64,000 bases of DNA from DASWJZ01 sp963846475. GTDB taxonomy: Bacteria; Pseudomonadota; Alphaproteobacteria; Rhizobiales; Afifellaceae. The position numbers were made by a program, and so were the translations under genes. The notes beneath the pieces are model-generated. The model saw nothing but the letters and a program-made list of their open reading frames with translations. It did not search any database and was not told the origin of the DNA. The DNA is taken from the NCBI GenBank assembly GCA_963846475.1, contig CAWJVZ010000004.1, positions 2,976,001-3,040,000 on the forward strand, read 5' to 3'. The first letter of the stretch is position 1. Each line of letters opens with the position of its first letter. Of the stretch, positions 50,059 to 60,710 are shown in pieces.

Positions 50059-50724
50059 GGGGAACCGTCGTCAGGCAGCTATCTTCTGTAGCCTTCTCAC
50101 GACCTCAACTTTTAACCGGTGAAAACGACCTCCGATGGTCGGGAGATACGAAGAGTACCAGTAACAGATGAGACGGATGACTGGAAGCAGCTTACCCCTA
50201 TTTCAAGCAAACTGTCCTAAATTCGACGATGATTTGCGAGTAATCCCTGCGTCGCCGGCCGATGTGAACTGTAAACGATGCGAGGTTGGCTAGCCTGGTT
50301 TCAAGGATTACAGCAGGGACCCCTTGGTGAGACCCATCGAGAAAGTAGCTCGACTGATTCCTCAGAATGAGCTGCTTATTGGACCTGCTGAAGAAGAAGC
50401 TCCGAAGTAGACTGTTGCAGCCTACGACTTTGTCATCGTGGCGTTGGCGAGCGGGTGCTCTATGCCTGGGTGCGCATGTCGGGAACATGGGGCCACGACG
50501 GGTGCTGGTGCAGCCATGTGGCGGCGCAATCCGAAGGGGCGCCGTGCGCCGATCCTGACGACGGACGTCGGCGAGTACGGCGAGGAACCCGCAGGTTCCG
50601 TAATCTGGCGACGCGTTCTTACGGAACCTTGGACCCCGCGAAGGCGCGTTCGACCGTGATCGCGGCGAAAGCGCTGTCGACCGGCCTCTTGCCTACTGTG
50701 CGCCGTAATGATCTGCACGGCAAA
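50059..50724. other. 666-base stretch without a recognised gene after infB
   Basis: In most alphaproteobacteria rbfA and truB follow infB, but no RbfA-like frame is present here. The first 350 bases are less GC-rich than the rest. A minus-strand frame at 50198-50488 (up to 96 aa, KQLILRNQSSYFLDGSHQGVPAVILETRL..) is the only one that looks protein-like, without a ribosome site I trust. No tRNA or terminator was found. Confidence 0.4.
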
Positions 50725-51027
50725 TTACTGACCCGGCTCGGCGGCTGGCGCGGTTCCAGCGTCGGCGCCCCGCATCTCCTTCACTTTGAAGAAGATGAGA
50801 TTGGCGATGAAGAGGAGGCTCACCGAATTGGCAGTGACGATGACCATGTCCCCCTTGACGAGGCCGTAGACGATCCACAGCGAGATCCCGGCGGCGAGAA
50901 GCAGGATCATCTTCAGCGACAGGTCGCCGGTGGAATGCGTCTGCCAGCATTTTCGCACCTGCGGGACATAGGACACCGTCGTGCAGAAGGCGGCAACGAA
51001 GCCGATCATCGTTTCAATAGAGAACAT
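50725..51027 (-). CDS. SemiSWEET-type (PQ-loop) small sugar transporter
   Basis: The 100-residue protein has three membrane helices (ETMIGFVAAFCTTVSYVPQVRKCW; SLKMILLLAAGISLWIVYGLV; VIVTANSVSLLFIANLIFFKV), with the conserved PQ motif in the first (SYVPQVRK). That is the SemiSWEET half-transporter layout, which dimerises to move sugars. ATG 51027 is the first start before the first helix. It diverges from glnD. Confidence 0.88.
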   Translation of the reverse strand: MFSIETMIGFVAAFCTTVSYVPQVRKCWQTHSTGDLSLKMILLLAAGISLWIVYGLVKGDMVIVTANSVSLLFIANLIFFKVKEMRGADAGTAPAAEPGQ

Positions 51028-51190
51028 CCGCCGCAAATGGCCGGCGGCCGGCTTGCGTTCCGGCGGATTGGCGAAATTAAGTTGCGGTGGGTTCGCCGGA
51101 GCAGGTGTCGGGATCAGTCGAGGGGCCGCAGTGCCATTCTCCGAATGGCGTGCTAAGCGGGCCGCATGTGGTGCAAAGCGGGATTCGAAC

Positions 51191-53995
51191 TTGAACCGGG
51201 CGCGCGGTGAAAGCCCCATCGATCGCGAGCAGCTTCGCGCCGAACTCGACGCAATCGTCGCCCGCCACGGCGGCGCCTCGCCACCGGCGCAGACGGGCCG
51301 TCCTGGACCTCTTCAAGGAGGTGATCTCCACCGGCCGCGGGCTGATCCGCTATACGGCTCGACGAGGATCGCGGCGGCCGGCTCGCCGCCGAGCGCCTCT
51401 CGGCGCTCATCGACAGCGTCGTCACCGCACTGTTCGATTTCGCCTCCGTCCATGTCTTCCCGGCGAGCAATCCGTCGGCGGCGGAGCGGCTGTCGCTGGT
51501 CGCCGTCGGCGGCTACGGGCGCGGCACGCTCGCGCCTTTCTCCGACATCGATCTCCTGTTCCTGTTTCCCTACAAGCAGACCGCCTGGTCGGAGAGCGTG
51601 ACCGAATACATCCTCTACATGCTCTGGGACCTCAGCCTGAAAGTCGGCCACGCCACGCGCAACGTCAACGAGACGATCAAGGCGGCGCGCGACGACATGA
51701 CGGTCCGCACCGCGCTCCTGGAAGCGCGGCTTCTCGTGCGGCGACGCGACGCTCTACGAGGAGCTGCAGGCGCCGCTTCGACAAGGAGCTGGTTGCCGGC
51801 ACGGCGCGCGACTTCATCGCCGCAAAGCTTGCCGAGCGCGACGGCAGGCATGCGCGCGTCGGCCAGTCGCGCTACCTCGTCGAGCCGCAGGTGAAGGAGG
51901 GGAAGGGCGGGCAGCGCGACCTGCAGACGCTGTTCTGGATCGGCAAATATTTCTACCGGGTCGATTCCGACGAGGCGCTGGTCGAAGCGGGACTGCATAT
52001 CGCGGCAGGAATTCGCTCTTGCGCGCCGCTGCGACGATTTCCTCTGGGCGGTGCGCTGCCACCTGCATTTTTTGGCCGGCCGGGCGGAGGAGCGCATTTC
52101 CTTCGACTGGCAGCCGGAGCTCGCCCGCCGCCTTGGCTACCAGCGGCATCCCGGGCTGGAAGCGGCCGAGCGCTTCATGAAGCACTATTTCCTGGTCGCC
52201 AAGGACATCGGCGACCTGACCCGCATCGTCTGCGCCGAGCTTGAGGACCGCGAGGCGAAGAACGCGCCGCGGCTGAACCGGCTCCTGCGCGGCATCACGC
52301 TCGCGGCCGAAGAAGCTCAAGGGCTCTCCGGACTTCGTCGTCGCGCAACGGCCGCATCAACGTCGCCGACGCGGCGGTGTTCGAGCGCGACCCGGTCAAT
52401 CTGATCCGCATTTTTGCCCGCGGCCGGGAAGAACGACCTCGCCGTTCCACCCGGACGCGCATGCGGCTCGATCGCCAAATCGCTGAAGCGGATCGACCGC
52501 GAACATCCAGCAGGACCCGGAGGCGAACCGGCTGTTCCTGGAGATCTGTCACCGCGCCGGACTAGGCGGAAGCGGTGCTCCGGACCATGAACGAGACGGG
52601 CGTCCTCGGCCGCTTCATCCCGGATTTCGGCAAGATCGTCGCGATGATGCAGTTCAACATGTACCACCACTACACGGTCGACGAGCACCTGATCCGCTCC
52701 ATCGGCGTGCTCTCCGGCGCTCCGCACCGGGCGCATCGCCGGCGACCATCCGCTCTCGCCAGGAGATCCTGCCGACCCTCAAGGACCTGACCGTCCTCTA
52801 TGTGGCGCTCTTCCTGCACGACATCGCCAAAGGGCCGGCCGGAGGACCATTCGCTCGCCGGCGCAAGAGTGGCGCGAAAGCTCTGCCCGCGGCTCGGGCT
52901 GACGCCGCATCAGACGGAGACTCGTCGCCTGGCTGGTCGAGGAGCACCTCACCATGTCGATGATCGCCCAGTCGCGCGACCTCGCCGACCGGCGCACGAT
53001 CCTCGACTTCGCCCAGGTCGTGCAGACGCTGGACCGGCTGAAGCTGCTGCTGGTCCTCACCGTCTGCGACATCCGCGCCGTCGGGCCCGGCGTGTGGAAC
53101 GGCTGGAAGGGGCAGCTGCTGCGGACGCTCTATTACGAGACCGAGCCGATCCTGACCGGCGGCTTCAGCGCGACATCGCGCGATCAGCGCCTCGCCGAGG
53201 CGCGCGCAGGTGCTTGGCAGCGCGGCTCGGGGACTGGCCGGAGGCCGAGCGGGAGCGCGTGCTCGATCTGCACTATCCCGGCCTATTGGCTGCGGGTCGA
53301 CGAGGATCGCCAGGTCCGCCACGCCGAGTTCGTGCGCAAAGCCGATCGCGACGGGCTCGCGCTTCGCCTTCGAGATCCGGCCGATGGCCTTCGAGGGGGC
53401 GACGGAGATCACCATCCTCGCCCCCGATCATCCTCGCCTCCTTTCCGTCATCGCCGGCGCCTGCGCGGCAAGCGACGCCAACATCGTCGATGCGCAGATT
53501 TTCACGACCACCGACGGGAGGGCGCTCGACACCGTCATCGTCAGCCGCGCCTTCGATCAGGACGACGGACGAGATGCGCCGCGGCGAGCGCATCGCCCGG
53601 CTGATCGAGCAGGCGCTGGAGGGGCGCGTCCGGCTCGCCGAGGCGCTCGCCGGCAAGCGCCCGACGAGCCGCCGCCGCGACGCCTTCACGATCGAGCCGC
53701 AGGTGACGGTCGACGAACGAGCTGTCCGACCGCTTCACCGTGATCGAGGTGGAGTGCCTCGACCGGCACGGCCTCCTCTACGACCTGACGCATGCGCATA
53801 TCGGAGCTCAGCCTCGACATCGCCTCCGCCCACATCGCCACCTTCGGCGAGCGGGTGGTCGACACCTTTTACGTGACCGACCTCACCGGGCACAAGGTGA
53901 CGGCGAAGGCGCGGCAGAACCGCATCAGGCGCAGCCTCCTTGAAGCGATCGGCTTCGACGAGGCCGGCTCGCTCAAGGAAATGAAGGCCTCGTGA
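51191..53995 (+). CDS. glnD: [Protein-PII] uridylyltransferase GlnD, reading frame broken by many small insertions
   Basis: Clear GlnD pieces follow one another across three frames: the nucleotidyltransferase block ERLSLVAVGGYGRGTLAPFSDIDLLFLFPYKQTAWSESVTEYILYMLWD, YLVEPQVKEGKGGQRDLQTLFWIGKYFYRV, the HD domain (NMYHHYTVDEHLIRSIGVL; LYVALFLHDIAKG; HLTMSMIAQSRDLADRRTILDF), and two ACT domains at the end (ATEITILAPDHPRLLSVIAGACAASDANIVDAQIFTTTDGRALDTVIV; SLDIASAHIATFGERVVDTFYVTDLTG). Every frame change I traced to 52.5 kb (at least twelve) is a single extra base, e.g. near 51352, 51736, 52444 and 52471. The total length fits an intact gene plus insertions. The start is probably TTG 51191. Sequence error is more likely than a pseudogene. 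Confidence 0.85.
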
Positions 53996-54005
53996 GCCTC
54001 GCCCG

Positions 54006-55581
54006 ATGAGCCTTGTCCGGCAGTTCGCCAGCGTCGGCGGGGCGACGCTCGCGTCGCGCCTGCTCGGCTTCGTGCGCGAGACGCTGATCGCGGCCGCACT
54101 CGGCGCCGGGCCGGTCGCCGACGCGTTCTACGCCGCCTTCCGCTTCCCCAATCTGTTCCGCCGGCTGTTCGCCGAAGGCGCCTTCAACGCCGCTTTCATC
54201 CCGCTTTTCGCCCGCACCCTGGAAGGCGAGGGCGAAGCGGAGGCGCGGCGATTTGCCGAGGACGTGCTCGCCGCGCTGCTGCTTGTGCTCGCGCTGCTGA
54301 CGGCGGTCGTGATGATCGCGACGCCGCTGATCGTGACGCTGATCGCGCCGGGCTTCACCAGAGACGCGGCAAAGTTCGACCTCACCGTCGAGCTGTTCCG
54401 CGTCATGTTTCCCTACCTCGTCTGCATGTCGCTGACGGCGATGCTCGCGGGCGTCCTCAACGCCTACCGCCGCTTCTTCGTGGCCGCGCTGGCGCCGACT
54501 GCTCCTCAACGTCATCACGGTCGCCGCGCTCGCAGCCGCCATCCAGCTCGGTCTCGAACGGCGAAGCGGTCGGCCGGCTGCTCAGCTGGTCGGTGCTCGT
54601 GGCCGGCATCGCCCAGCTGCTGACTGGGTCGTCATCGCCGCTCGATGCATCGGCTTCACCGTCCGGCTACGACGGCCGCGGCTCACGCCCGGCGTGAAGC
54701 GGCTGCTGTGGCTGGCGGCCCCCGCCGCCGCGGCGGGCGGCATCACCCAGATCAATCTCTTCATCGGGCAGATCATCGCCTCGACCAAGGACGGCGCGAT
54801 CGCCGTCCTGCAATATGCCGACCGCGTCTACCAGCTGCCGCTCGGCGTGGTCGGCGTGGCGATCGGCGTGGTGCTGCTGCCGGAGCTGGCGCGGGCGCTG
54901 CAGGCCGGCCATCATCGCGAGGCGGCGCACACACGCAGAACCGGGCGCTGGAATTCGCGCTGTTCCTGACCCTGCCGGCGGCTGTCGCGCTCGCCATCAT
55001 CGCCGGAGGAGATCGTGCGCGTGCTCTACGAGCGCGGCGCGTTCTCGCCCGAGACGACGGCGAGCACCGCCAACGCGCTCGCCGTCTTCGGGCTCGGCCT
55101 GCCGGCCTTCGTCATGATCAAGGTGTTCACGCCGGGCTATTTCGCCCGCGAGGATACGCGCACGCCGATGCTCTTTGCCGGCGTTTCGGTCGCGGTGAAC
55201 GTCGCCGTCGCCATCACGCTGTTTCCGCGCATCGCGGAAATGGGCATCGCGACGGCCGAGGCGATTGCCGGCTGGACGAATGCGGGGCTGCTGTTCCTGT
55301 TCCTGTCGCGGCGCGGCCATTTCAGCGCCGATGCCGCGCTCAAGCGTACCTTGCCCAGGCTGGTGATCGCTGCCGCTCTCATGGGCGGCGCGCTCTACGG
55401 CGGCCGCATCCTGCTTGCCGGCGCGTTCCGGCCCGCCACCGACCTCCTCACGCAAGCCGGAGCGTTGGCGGCGTTGATCCTCGGCGGCGGCTTGATCTAT
55501 CTCGCAGCGGCCCAGCTGAGCGGGGCGGCGGATGTCCGCAAGCTGGCGCGAAGTCTGAGACGGCGTCCCCCCGCCGCATAG
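54006..55581 (+). CDS. murJ: Lipid II flippase MurJ, frame broken by small insertions
   Basis: MurJ flips the peptidoglycan precursor lipid II. The N terminus MSLVRQFASVGGATLASRLLGFVRETLIAAALGAGPVADAFYAAFRFPNLFRRLFAEGAFNAAFIPLFA is intact in one frame to about 54500. The rest continues in other frames: PGVKRLLWLAAPAAAAGGITQINLFIGQIIASTKDGAIAVLQYADRVYQLPLGVVGVAIGVVLLPELARAL, then LEFALFLTLPAAVALAIIA, then VRVLYERGAFSPETTASTANALAVFGLGLPAFVMIKVFTPGYFAREDTRTPM to the end. Shifts near 54500, 54560, 54625, 54930 and 55010 are insertions of one or two bases. It starts ten bases after glnD, the usual order. Confidence 0.85.
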
Positions 55582-55683
55582 CCGAGCGGCTTCGCGCATG
55601 TGCTGTTTCGGTCCATGGCGCGCGCTTGCACGTCCCTGCGGCTTTGGCCATAAGCGCGCCTCAACGTCCTCCCGGCAGCTTCG

Positions 55684-56727
55684 ATGACCTCCTTCCCCGA
55701 ACGCGTCTTTTCCGGCATGCAGCCGACCCACACGCTGCACCTCGGCAATTATCTCGGCGCGATGGTGAACTGGATCGCGCATGCAGGAGACGCATTCGAC
55801 TGCCTCTATTGCGTCGTCGACATGCACGCGATCACCACCTTCCAGGAGCCGAAGGAGCTTCTGGAGAACATCCGCGAGGTGACGGCGGCCTATCTCGCCT
55901 GCGGGCTCGACCCGAAACGCTCGATCATCTTCAACCAGAGCCAGGTGGCCGAGCATGCCGAGCTCGCCTGGGTGTTCAACTGCGTCGCGCCGCTCGGCTG
56001 GCTGAACCGCATGACGCAGTTCAAGGAGAAGGCCGGCAAGGACCGCGAGAACGCCTCGATCGGCCTCTACGCCTATCCGAACCTGATGGCGGCCGACATT
56101 CTCGCCTACAAGGGGACGCATGTGCCGGTCGGCGAGGACCAGAAGCAGCATCTGGAGCTGGCCCGCGACATCGCCCAGAAATTCAACAACGACTTTGCCG
56201 AGTCGATCGCCGAGCACGGGCATCGGCGACGCCTTCTTCCCGCTGCCGGAGCCGATGATCACCGGCCCGGCGACGCGGGTGATGAGCCTCCGCGACGGCA
56301 CGAAGAAGATGTCGAAGTCGGATGCCTCGGACTATTCGCGCATCAACCTGACCGACGATGCCGACACGATCGCGCAAAAAATCAGGAAGGCGAAGACCGA
56401 TCCGGAACCGCTCCCCTCGGAGGTGAAGGGCCTGGCGGGCCGGCCGGAGGCGGAGAACCTCGTCGGCATCTATGCCGCGCTCGCCGGAGCCAGCAAGGAG
56501 GCGGTGCTCAGAGAGTTCGGCGGCGCGCAGTTCTCGACCTTCAAGCCGGCGCTGGCCGAGCTCGCCGTGCAAAAGCTCGCGCCGATCGCCGCCGAGATGC
56601 GACGCCTGCTGGCCGACCCGGCCATATCGACGCGGTGCTCGCCGACGGCGCCGAGCGGGCCCGCGCCATCGCCGCGCCGATCATGCGCGACGTGAAGGAC
56701 GTGGTCGGGCTGCTCAGGCCGCGTTGA
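55684..56727 (+). CDS. trpS: Tryptophanyl-tRNA synthetase, frame broken twice
   Basis: TrpRS (expected about 345 aa) charges tRNA-Trp. The first part has RVFSGMQPTHTLHLGNYLGAMVNWI (HIGH-like THTLHLGN) and CLYCVVDMHAITTF. After an extra G near 56218 it continues in another frame with GIGDAFFPLPEPMITGPATRVMSLRDGTKKMSKSDASDYSRINLTDDADTIAQKIRKAKTD, containing the KMSKS loop. Near 56635 two extra bases restore the first frame for the end (DGAERARAIAAPIMRDVKDVVGLLRPR). A non-functional trpS would not be viable without a second copy, so these are probably sequence errors. Confidence 0.87.
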   Translation: MTSFPERVFSGMQPTHTLHLGNYLGAMVNWIAHAGDAFDCLYCVVDMHAITTFQEPKELLENIREVTAAYLACGLDPKRSIIFNQSQVAEHAELAWVFNCVAPLGWLNRMTQFKEKAGKDRENASIGLYAYPNLMAADILAYKGTHVPVGEDQKQHLELARDIAQKFNNDFAESIAEHGHRRRLLPAAGADDHRPGDAGDEPPRRHEEDVEVGCLGLFAHQPDRRCRHDRAKNQEGEDRSGTAPLGGEGPGGPAGGGEPRRHLCRARRSQQGGGAQRVRRRAVLDLQAGAGRARRAKARADRRRDATPAGRPGHIDAVLADGAERARAIAAPIMRDVKDVVGLLRPR

Positions 56728-56770
56728 GCCGCAGCTTGCCCAGCCAATCCGCGAATGGCAGCATGAAACC

Positions 56771-57267
56771 ATGATGCGGCCGAGACGCTCCCGCGAGGAG
56801 GGGCACAAGCGGAAGTTCCTCGTCGTCATCGACGACACGCCGGAATGCCTGCGTCGCGCTTTCCTATGCCGCGCGGCGCGCATCGCATACGTCAGGGCGC
56901 CGTCGTGCTCCTCTTCGTCATCGAGCCGGAGGCGCCGCAGAGCTGGCTGGGCGTTGAGGACATCATGCGCGCCGAGGCGCGCGAGCAGGCGCAGGCGACG
57001 CTTGCCAAGTTCGCCGCCAAGGCGCGCGACCTTGCCAATCTCGATCCCGAAATGGTGATCCGCGAAGGGAAGCGGGCCGACGAGATCCGCAACCTCATCG
57101 AGTCCGACGAGGACATCGCCATCCTTGTGCTTGCCGCGGGGGAAAGCACCGAGGGCCCGGGGCCGCTGGTGACAGCGATCGCAGCGCGGAGCTCGGGCAA
57201 TTTTCCGGTGCCGATCACCATCGTGCCGGCGACGCTCAGCGAAGAGCAGCTCGACGCGATCGCCTGA
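56771..57267 (+). CDS. Universal stress protein (UspA family), frame broken once
   Basis: The start MMRPRRSREEGHKRKFLVVIDDTPEC is followed, after an extra base near 56850, by RVALSYAARRA-like sequence in a second frame. That frame continues GAVVLLFVIEPEAPQSWLGVEDIMRAEAREQAQATLAKFAAKARDLANLDPEMVIREGKRADEIRNLIESDEDIAILVLAAGESTEGPGPLVTAIA. The fold is the alpha/beta UspA type with an ATP-loop-like GxxxxxxGPLV. The break is of the same kind as in glnD and trpS. The gene follows trpS by 43 bases. Confidence 0.75.
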
Positions 57268-57304
57268 GCCGGGATAACGGGCTGAGCCAGACCGGCCGCG
57301 CGCC

Positions 57305-57619
57305 CTACATGTAGCTGTCCCTGTCGGGGCCTGAATTGTCGACGACCGTCCCGAACAGCTCCGCGCCGCCGCTCGCGCCTTCCCCCAGCCCGAGCAGGAT
57401 CTGGATCTCTTCGACCGTGGCATTGGGGGCAAGCCGGTCGAGGATGATGGCGCGGATCTCGTGCCAGCGCTCCTGCTCCTTGAGGTCGCCGAGACAGTAG
57501 GCATCGATCGCCCGGTCGCCGGCAAGCCTGTAGGCGTAGAAGCCATGCAGGGTGAGCCACGCATCCGCCTCGGCCTGCACCGATGTCTCCCAGGAGCGTC
57601 TGAGGATCAGCCAATTCAT
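57305..57619 (-). CDS. Small conserved-looking protein of unknown function
   Basis: The 104-residue protein begins MNWLILRRSWETSVQAEADAWLTLHGFYAYRLAGDRAIDAYCLGDLKEQERWHEIRAIILDRLAPNATVEEIQILLGLGEG. The sequence looks natural and soluble, but I know no family for it. ATG 57619 is the first start before the conserved-looking WLILRRSW segment; the frame itself extends to 57688. It is intact although it lies in the region with many insertions. Confidence 0.55.
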   Translation of the reverse strand: MNWLILRRSWETSVQAEADAWLTLHGFYAYRLAGDRAIDAYCLGDLKEQERWHEIRAIILDRLAPNATVEEIQILLGLGEGASGGAELFGTVVDNSGPDRDSYM

Positions 57620-57741
57620 CGGGCGCGGGGCGGCTCCTGTCGGCTCATCTGCCGCCGTCCAGAATAGCCGATCGACACCTCGCCACAAAGCGAAGGTTTA
57701 CCAATCCGGATTTTTGGCGCGCTACGGGCCTGTCACCCAGC

Positions 57742-60172
57742 TCAACCGCGGAGCCGGCCGCCGGTCGCCTTGGCGACCGCTGCGACGATGGCGGCGGAGA
57801 CCATGTCGATCTCCTCGTCCGTAAGCGTACGCTCGCGCGGCTGCAGCGTCACCTCGACGGCGACCGATTTTTTGCCTTCACCGACCGCCTCGCCGGTGAA
57901 CACGTCGAAGACGGCAGCCGCTTCGATCAGCGCCTTGTCGGCGCCTTTCGCCGCCCGCAGGATCCGGTCGGCGGGCATGTCGCTCGGCACCACGAAGGCG
58001 AAATCGCGCGTGACGGCCTGCAGATCGGAAGCGTCGAGCGCCGGCCGCGCCTTTCGCGATGCCTTCGGGAGCGGGATCGCGTCGAGGTCGATCTCGAACG
58101 CGACGAGCGGGCCGGTGACGTCCAGCGCGGCAAGCACGCGCGGGTGGATCTCGCCGAATGTGCGCGAGGCGGTTTTTTGGCCCGAGCATGAGCGAGCCGA
58201 CGCGGCCGGGATGATACCAGGCCGGGCCGTCCGCGCTCGTCTGCAGCCGGTCCACCGGCGCCCCGGCCAACGAAAGCACTGCCAGCGCGTCAGCCTTGGC
58301 GTCGAACACGTCGACCGGACGGCGCTCGGCTTGCCAATGGCGCGGGCCGCTCATGCCGCGGCGGACCCCGGATGCATGGATGCGCTCGTCCTCGGGCCGG
58401 TCGCCGCGCATAGACCTGGCCCGATCTCGAAGAGGGCGAGATCGGCGAAGCCGCGCGCCATGTTGCGGCCGACGGCTGCGATCAGGTTCGACAGCAGCGA
58501 GGGGCGCATGTCGGAGAGCTCTGTGGAAATCGGATTGGCGAGCGCAAGCGCCGGGCCGCCGCCGCCGAAGAGCTCGGCCCGCGACTTCGGCACGAACGAC
58601 CAGGTCATCGCCTCGTTCATGCCGCGCGATGCAAGCGTGCGCGCCGCGAGAAAGCGGCGCCGCTGCGATGGGCTGATGCGGCGGCTGGTGACGGTCTCAA
58701 GCCGCGGCAGCGCGACATGGGCGACCTTGTCCAGCCCGTAGACGCGGACGATTTCCTCGACGAGGTCGGCCTCGCCGTTGATGTCCGGCCGCCAGGACGG
58801 CACCTCGACGATGATTTTGGACGGCAGCGCCGCCCCCATGCCCGTCCGGATAGCAGAAAATCCGAGCGCCTCCAGGATTCTGACTTGCTCGGCGGGCGGG
58901 ATGTCGACGCCGGCGAGCGTCCTGACGCGGTCGAGACGGAGCGGAACGGTGTAGTCGCGGAGCGGCGGGTCGCCGGCCACGACGAGCTCCGACGCCTCGC
59001 CGCCGCAGAGCTCAAGGATCATGCGGGTGGCGATCTCGGCGCCGGGCCGGACGAAGGCCGGGTCGACGCCGCGCTCGAAGCGATAGCGGGCATCGGAATT
59101 GATGCCGAGCTTGCGGCCGGTCGCGGCGGTGCGGATCGGGTCGAAATAGGCGGCCTCGAGAAAGACGTTGACGGTCTCCGGCGTGCACGCCGGTAGCGGC
59201 GCCGCCGATGATGCCGGCAATGCCCTGCGGGCCGTTGTCGTCGGCGATCACCGTCATCGAGGAGTCGAGCATGTAGCTCCTGCCGTCGAGCGCCTCGATT
59301 GCCTCGCCGTCGCGGGCGAGCCGGGCATGGATGTTGCCCGCCACCTTGTCGGCGTCGAAGACATGCAGCGGCCGCCCATAGGCGTGGGTGACATAATTGG
59401 TGATGTCGACGAGCGACGAGATCGGCCTGAGCCCGATGGCGCGGAGACGCCGCTGCATCCAGGCCGGCGACGGCCCATTCCTCACACCTCTGATGTATCG
59501 GCCGACGAAGAGCTGGGCAGGGCGTGTTCTCAGAATCGTCGAAGCGCAGCTCGACGCCGATCGGGCTCGTGAACGACGCCGGCGTACGGGCGTGGCATCG
59601 ATCGGCTTCAGTCGGCCGATTTCCTTGGCGGCGAGGTCGCGGGCGATACCATAGACGCCGAGCGCGTCCGGCCGGTTCGGCGTCACGCCGATGTCGATGA
59701 CCGGGTCGTCGAGCCCGGCCCAAGCGGCATAGGACTTTCCCACCGGCGCGTCGGCCGGCAAATCGACGATGCCTTCATGCTCGTCGGACAGGCCGAGCTC
59801 GCGCTCGGAAAGCAGCATGCCGTTCGACGCCTCGCCGCGGATCGTGCCGACCTTGAGGTCGATCCCGGTGCCCGGGATGCGGTTTCCCGGCGCGGCGAAG
59901 ACGCCGCGCATGCCGGTGCGTGCATTGGGCGCGCCGCAGACGACCTGCACCGGCGCGCCCGTGCCCGTCGAAACCAGGCAGACGCGCAGGCGGTCAGCGT
60001 TCGGATGCTGGCGCGCCTCCAGCACATCGGCGATGACGAAGGATTTCAGCGCCTCGGCAGGATTGGAGAGCTCTTCCAGCTCCAGCCCCAGATGCGTCAG
60101 CGCATCGGCGATCTCCTCGGTCGAGGCGGGGGTGTCGAGATAGTCCTTCAGCCAGGCGAGGGTGAATTTCAT
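57742..60172 (-). CDS. pheT: Phenylalanyl-tRNA synthetase beta subunit, frame broken
   Basis: PheT (about 800 aa) forms an alpha2-beta2 enzyme with PheS. The start MKFTLAWLKDYLDTPASTEEIADALTHLGLELEEL and the tRNA-binding domain (VIADVLEARQHPNADRLRVCLVSTGTGAPVQVVCGAPNARTGMRGVFAAPG) are in one frame; the B3/B4 and B5 parts (RYRFERGVDPAFVRPGAEIATRMILELCGGEASELVVAG) in another; the C-terminal anticodon-binding-like domain (ALDASDLQAVTRDFAFVVPSDMPADRILRAAKGADKALIEAAAVFDVFTGE) in the first ORF near the end. Shifts lie near 58165, 58395, 59190 and 59540-59600. Both ends are clear, so the gene is present but the sequence given is broken. Confidence 0.87.
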
Positions 60173-60412
60173 TTTCGGATCGGATAATCGGCGGTCGGCG
60201 TTCCCGTAACGGGGCGTTGCGCGGGAGGCAAGGCGTCGGCGGCCAGGAAAGCTTAGGCGGCACGCATGAAGATGGTCTTCCACGAAACCGTTTCTACGGC
60301 GCGACGAAACAGAGGTGAAACGCTTGCCGCCTAGATGCGCGGCGGCCGGAACGAACCGGTGTGGCGGCGACCGCCGAGAGCGGTTCCGCCTAACCCAGGA
60401 AAGGAGATCGTC

Positions 60413-60655
60413 GTGACTACGCTTGCGCCGTCGCATCGGTTGCCGAATGCGATCATGGCTTCCCACCCGGTCATCTTCGCTGCGGTACTATTCGCACGCC
60501 GTGTAGGCCGCCGGCTGAAAATCCGGGAGGACCGCCGGGCTCTGCAGGCCATGCCCGACTATCTCCTCTCGGATATCGGCATTTCACGCGGAGAGATCGA
60601 ACGGGCCACGGAATACGGTCGCCATTACCCGCTCGGGCCGTCCTACCGGCTCTGA
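60413..60655 (+). CDS. DUF1127 small protein
   Basis: The 80-residue product starts at GTG 60413 behind an AAGGAG ribosome site. The C-terminal DUF1127 motif is LKIREDRRALQAMPDYLLSDIGISRGEIERATEYGR. Proteins of this family, common in alphaproteobacteria, bind RNA or take part in phosphate and sRNA-related regulation in the cases studied. A good terminator follows at 60669. Confidence 0.8.
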   Translation: MTTLAPSHRLPNAIMASHPVIFAAVLFARRVGRRLKIREDRRALQAMPDYLLSDIGISRGEIERATEYGRHYPLGPSYRL

Positions 60656-60668
60656 CCGCCGCAGCATC

Positions 60669-60700
60669 GCAAGCCGCCCCCGGGCGGCTTGTTCGTTTTT
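60669..60700 (+). terminator. Rho-independent terminator after the DUF1127 gene
   Basis: AAGCCGCC and GGCGGCTT form an eight-pair stem around a CCCGG loop, followed by GTTCGTTTTT. It lies 14 bases after the DUF1127 stop and reads on the plus strand. Confidence 0.75.
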
Positions 60701-60710
60701 GGCACGAGCC

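Noticed and set aside
51160..51215. T-loop-like GTTCGAATCCC on the minus strand, suggesting a tRNA
   Set aside because: The stem on the 5' side does not pair and no D-arm, anticodon arm or acceptor partner can be drawn.
54645..56258. Long plus-strand frame of 537 codons across murJ and trpS
   Set aside because: It reads Arg/His-rich sequence over most of its length and picks up only a short true murJ segment around 54940-55010 because of the insertions there; it is not a gene of its own.
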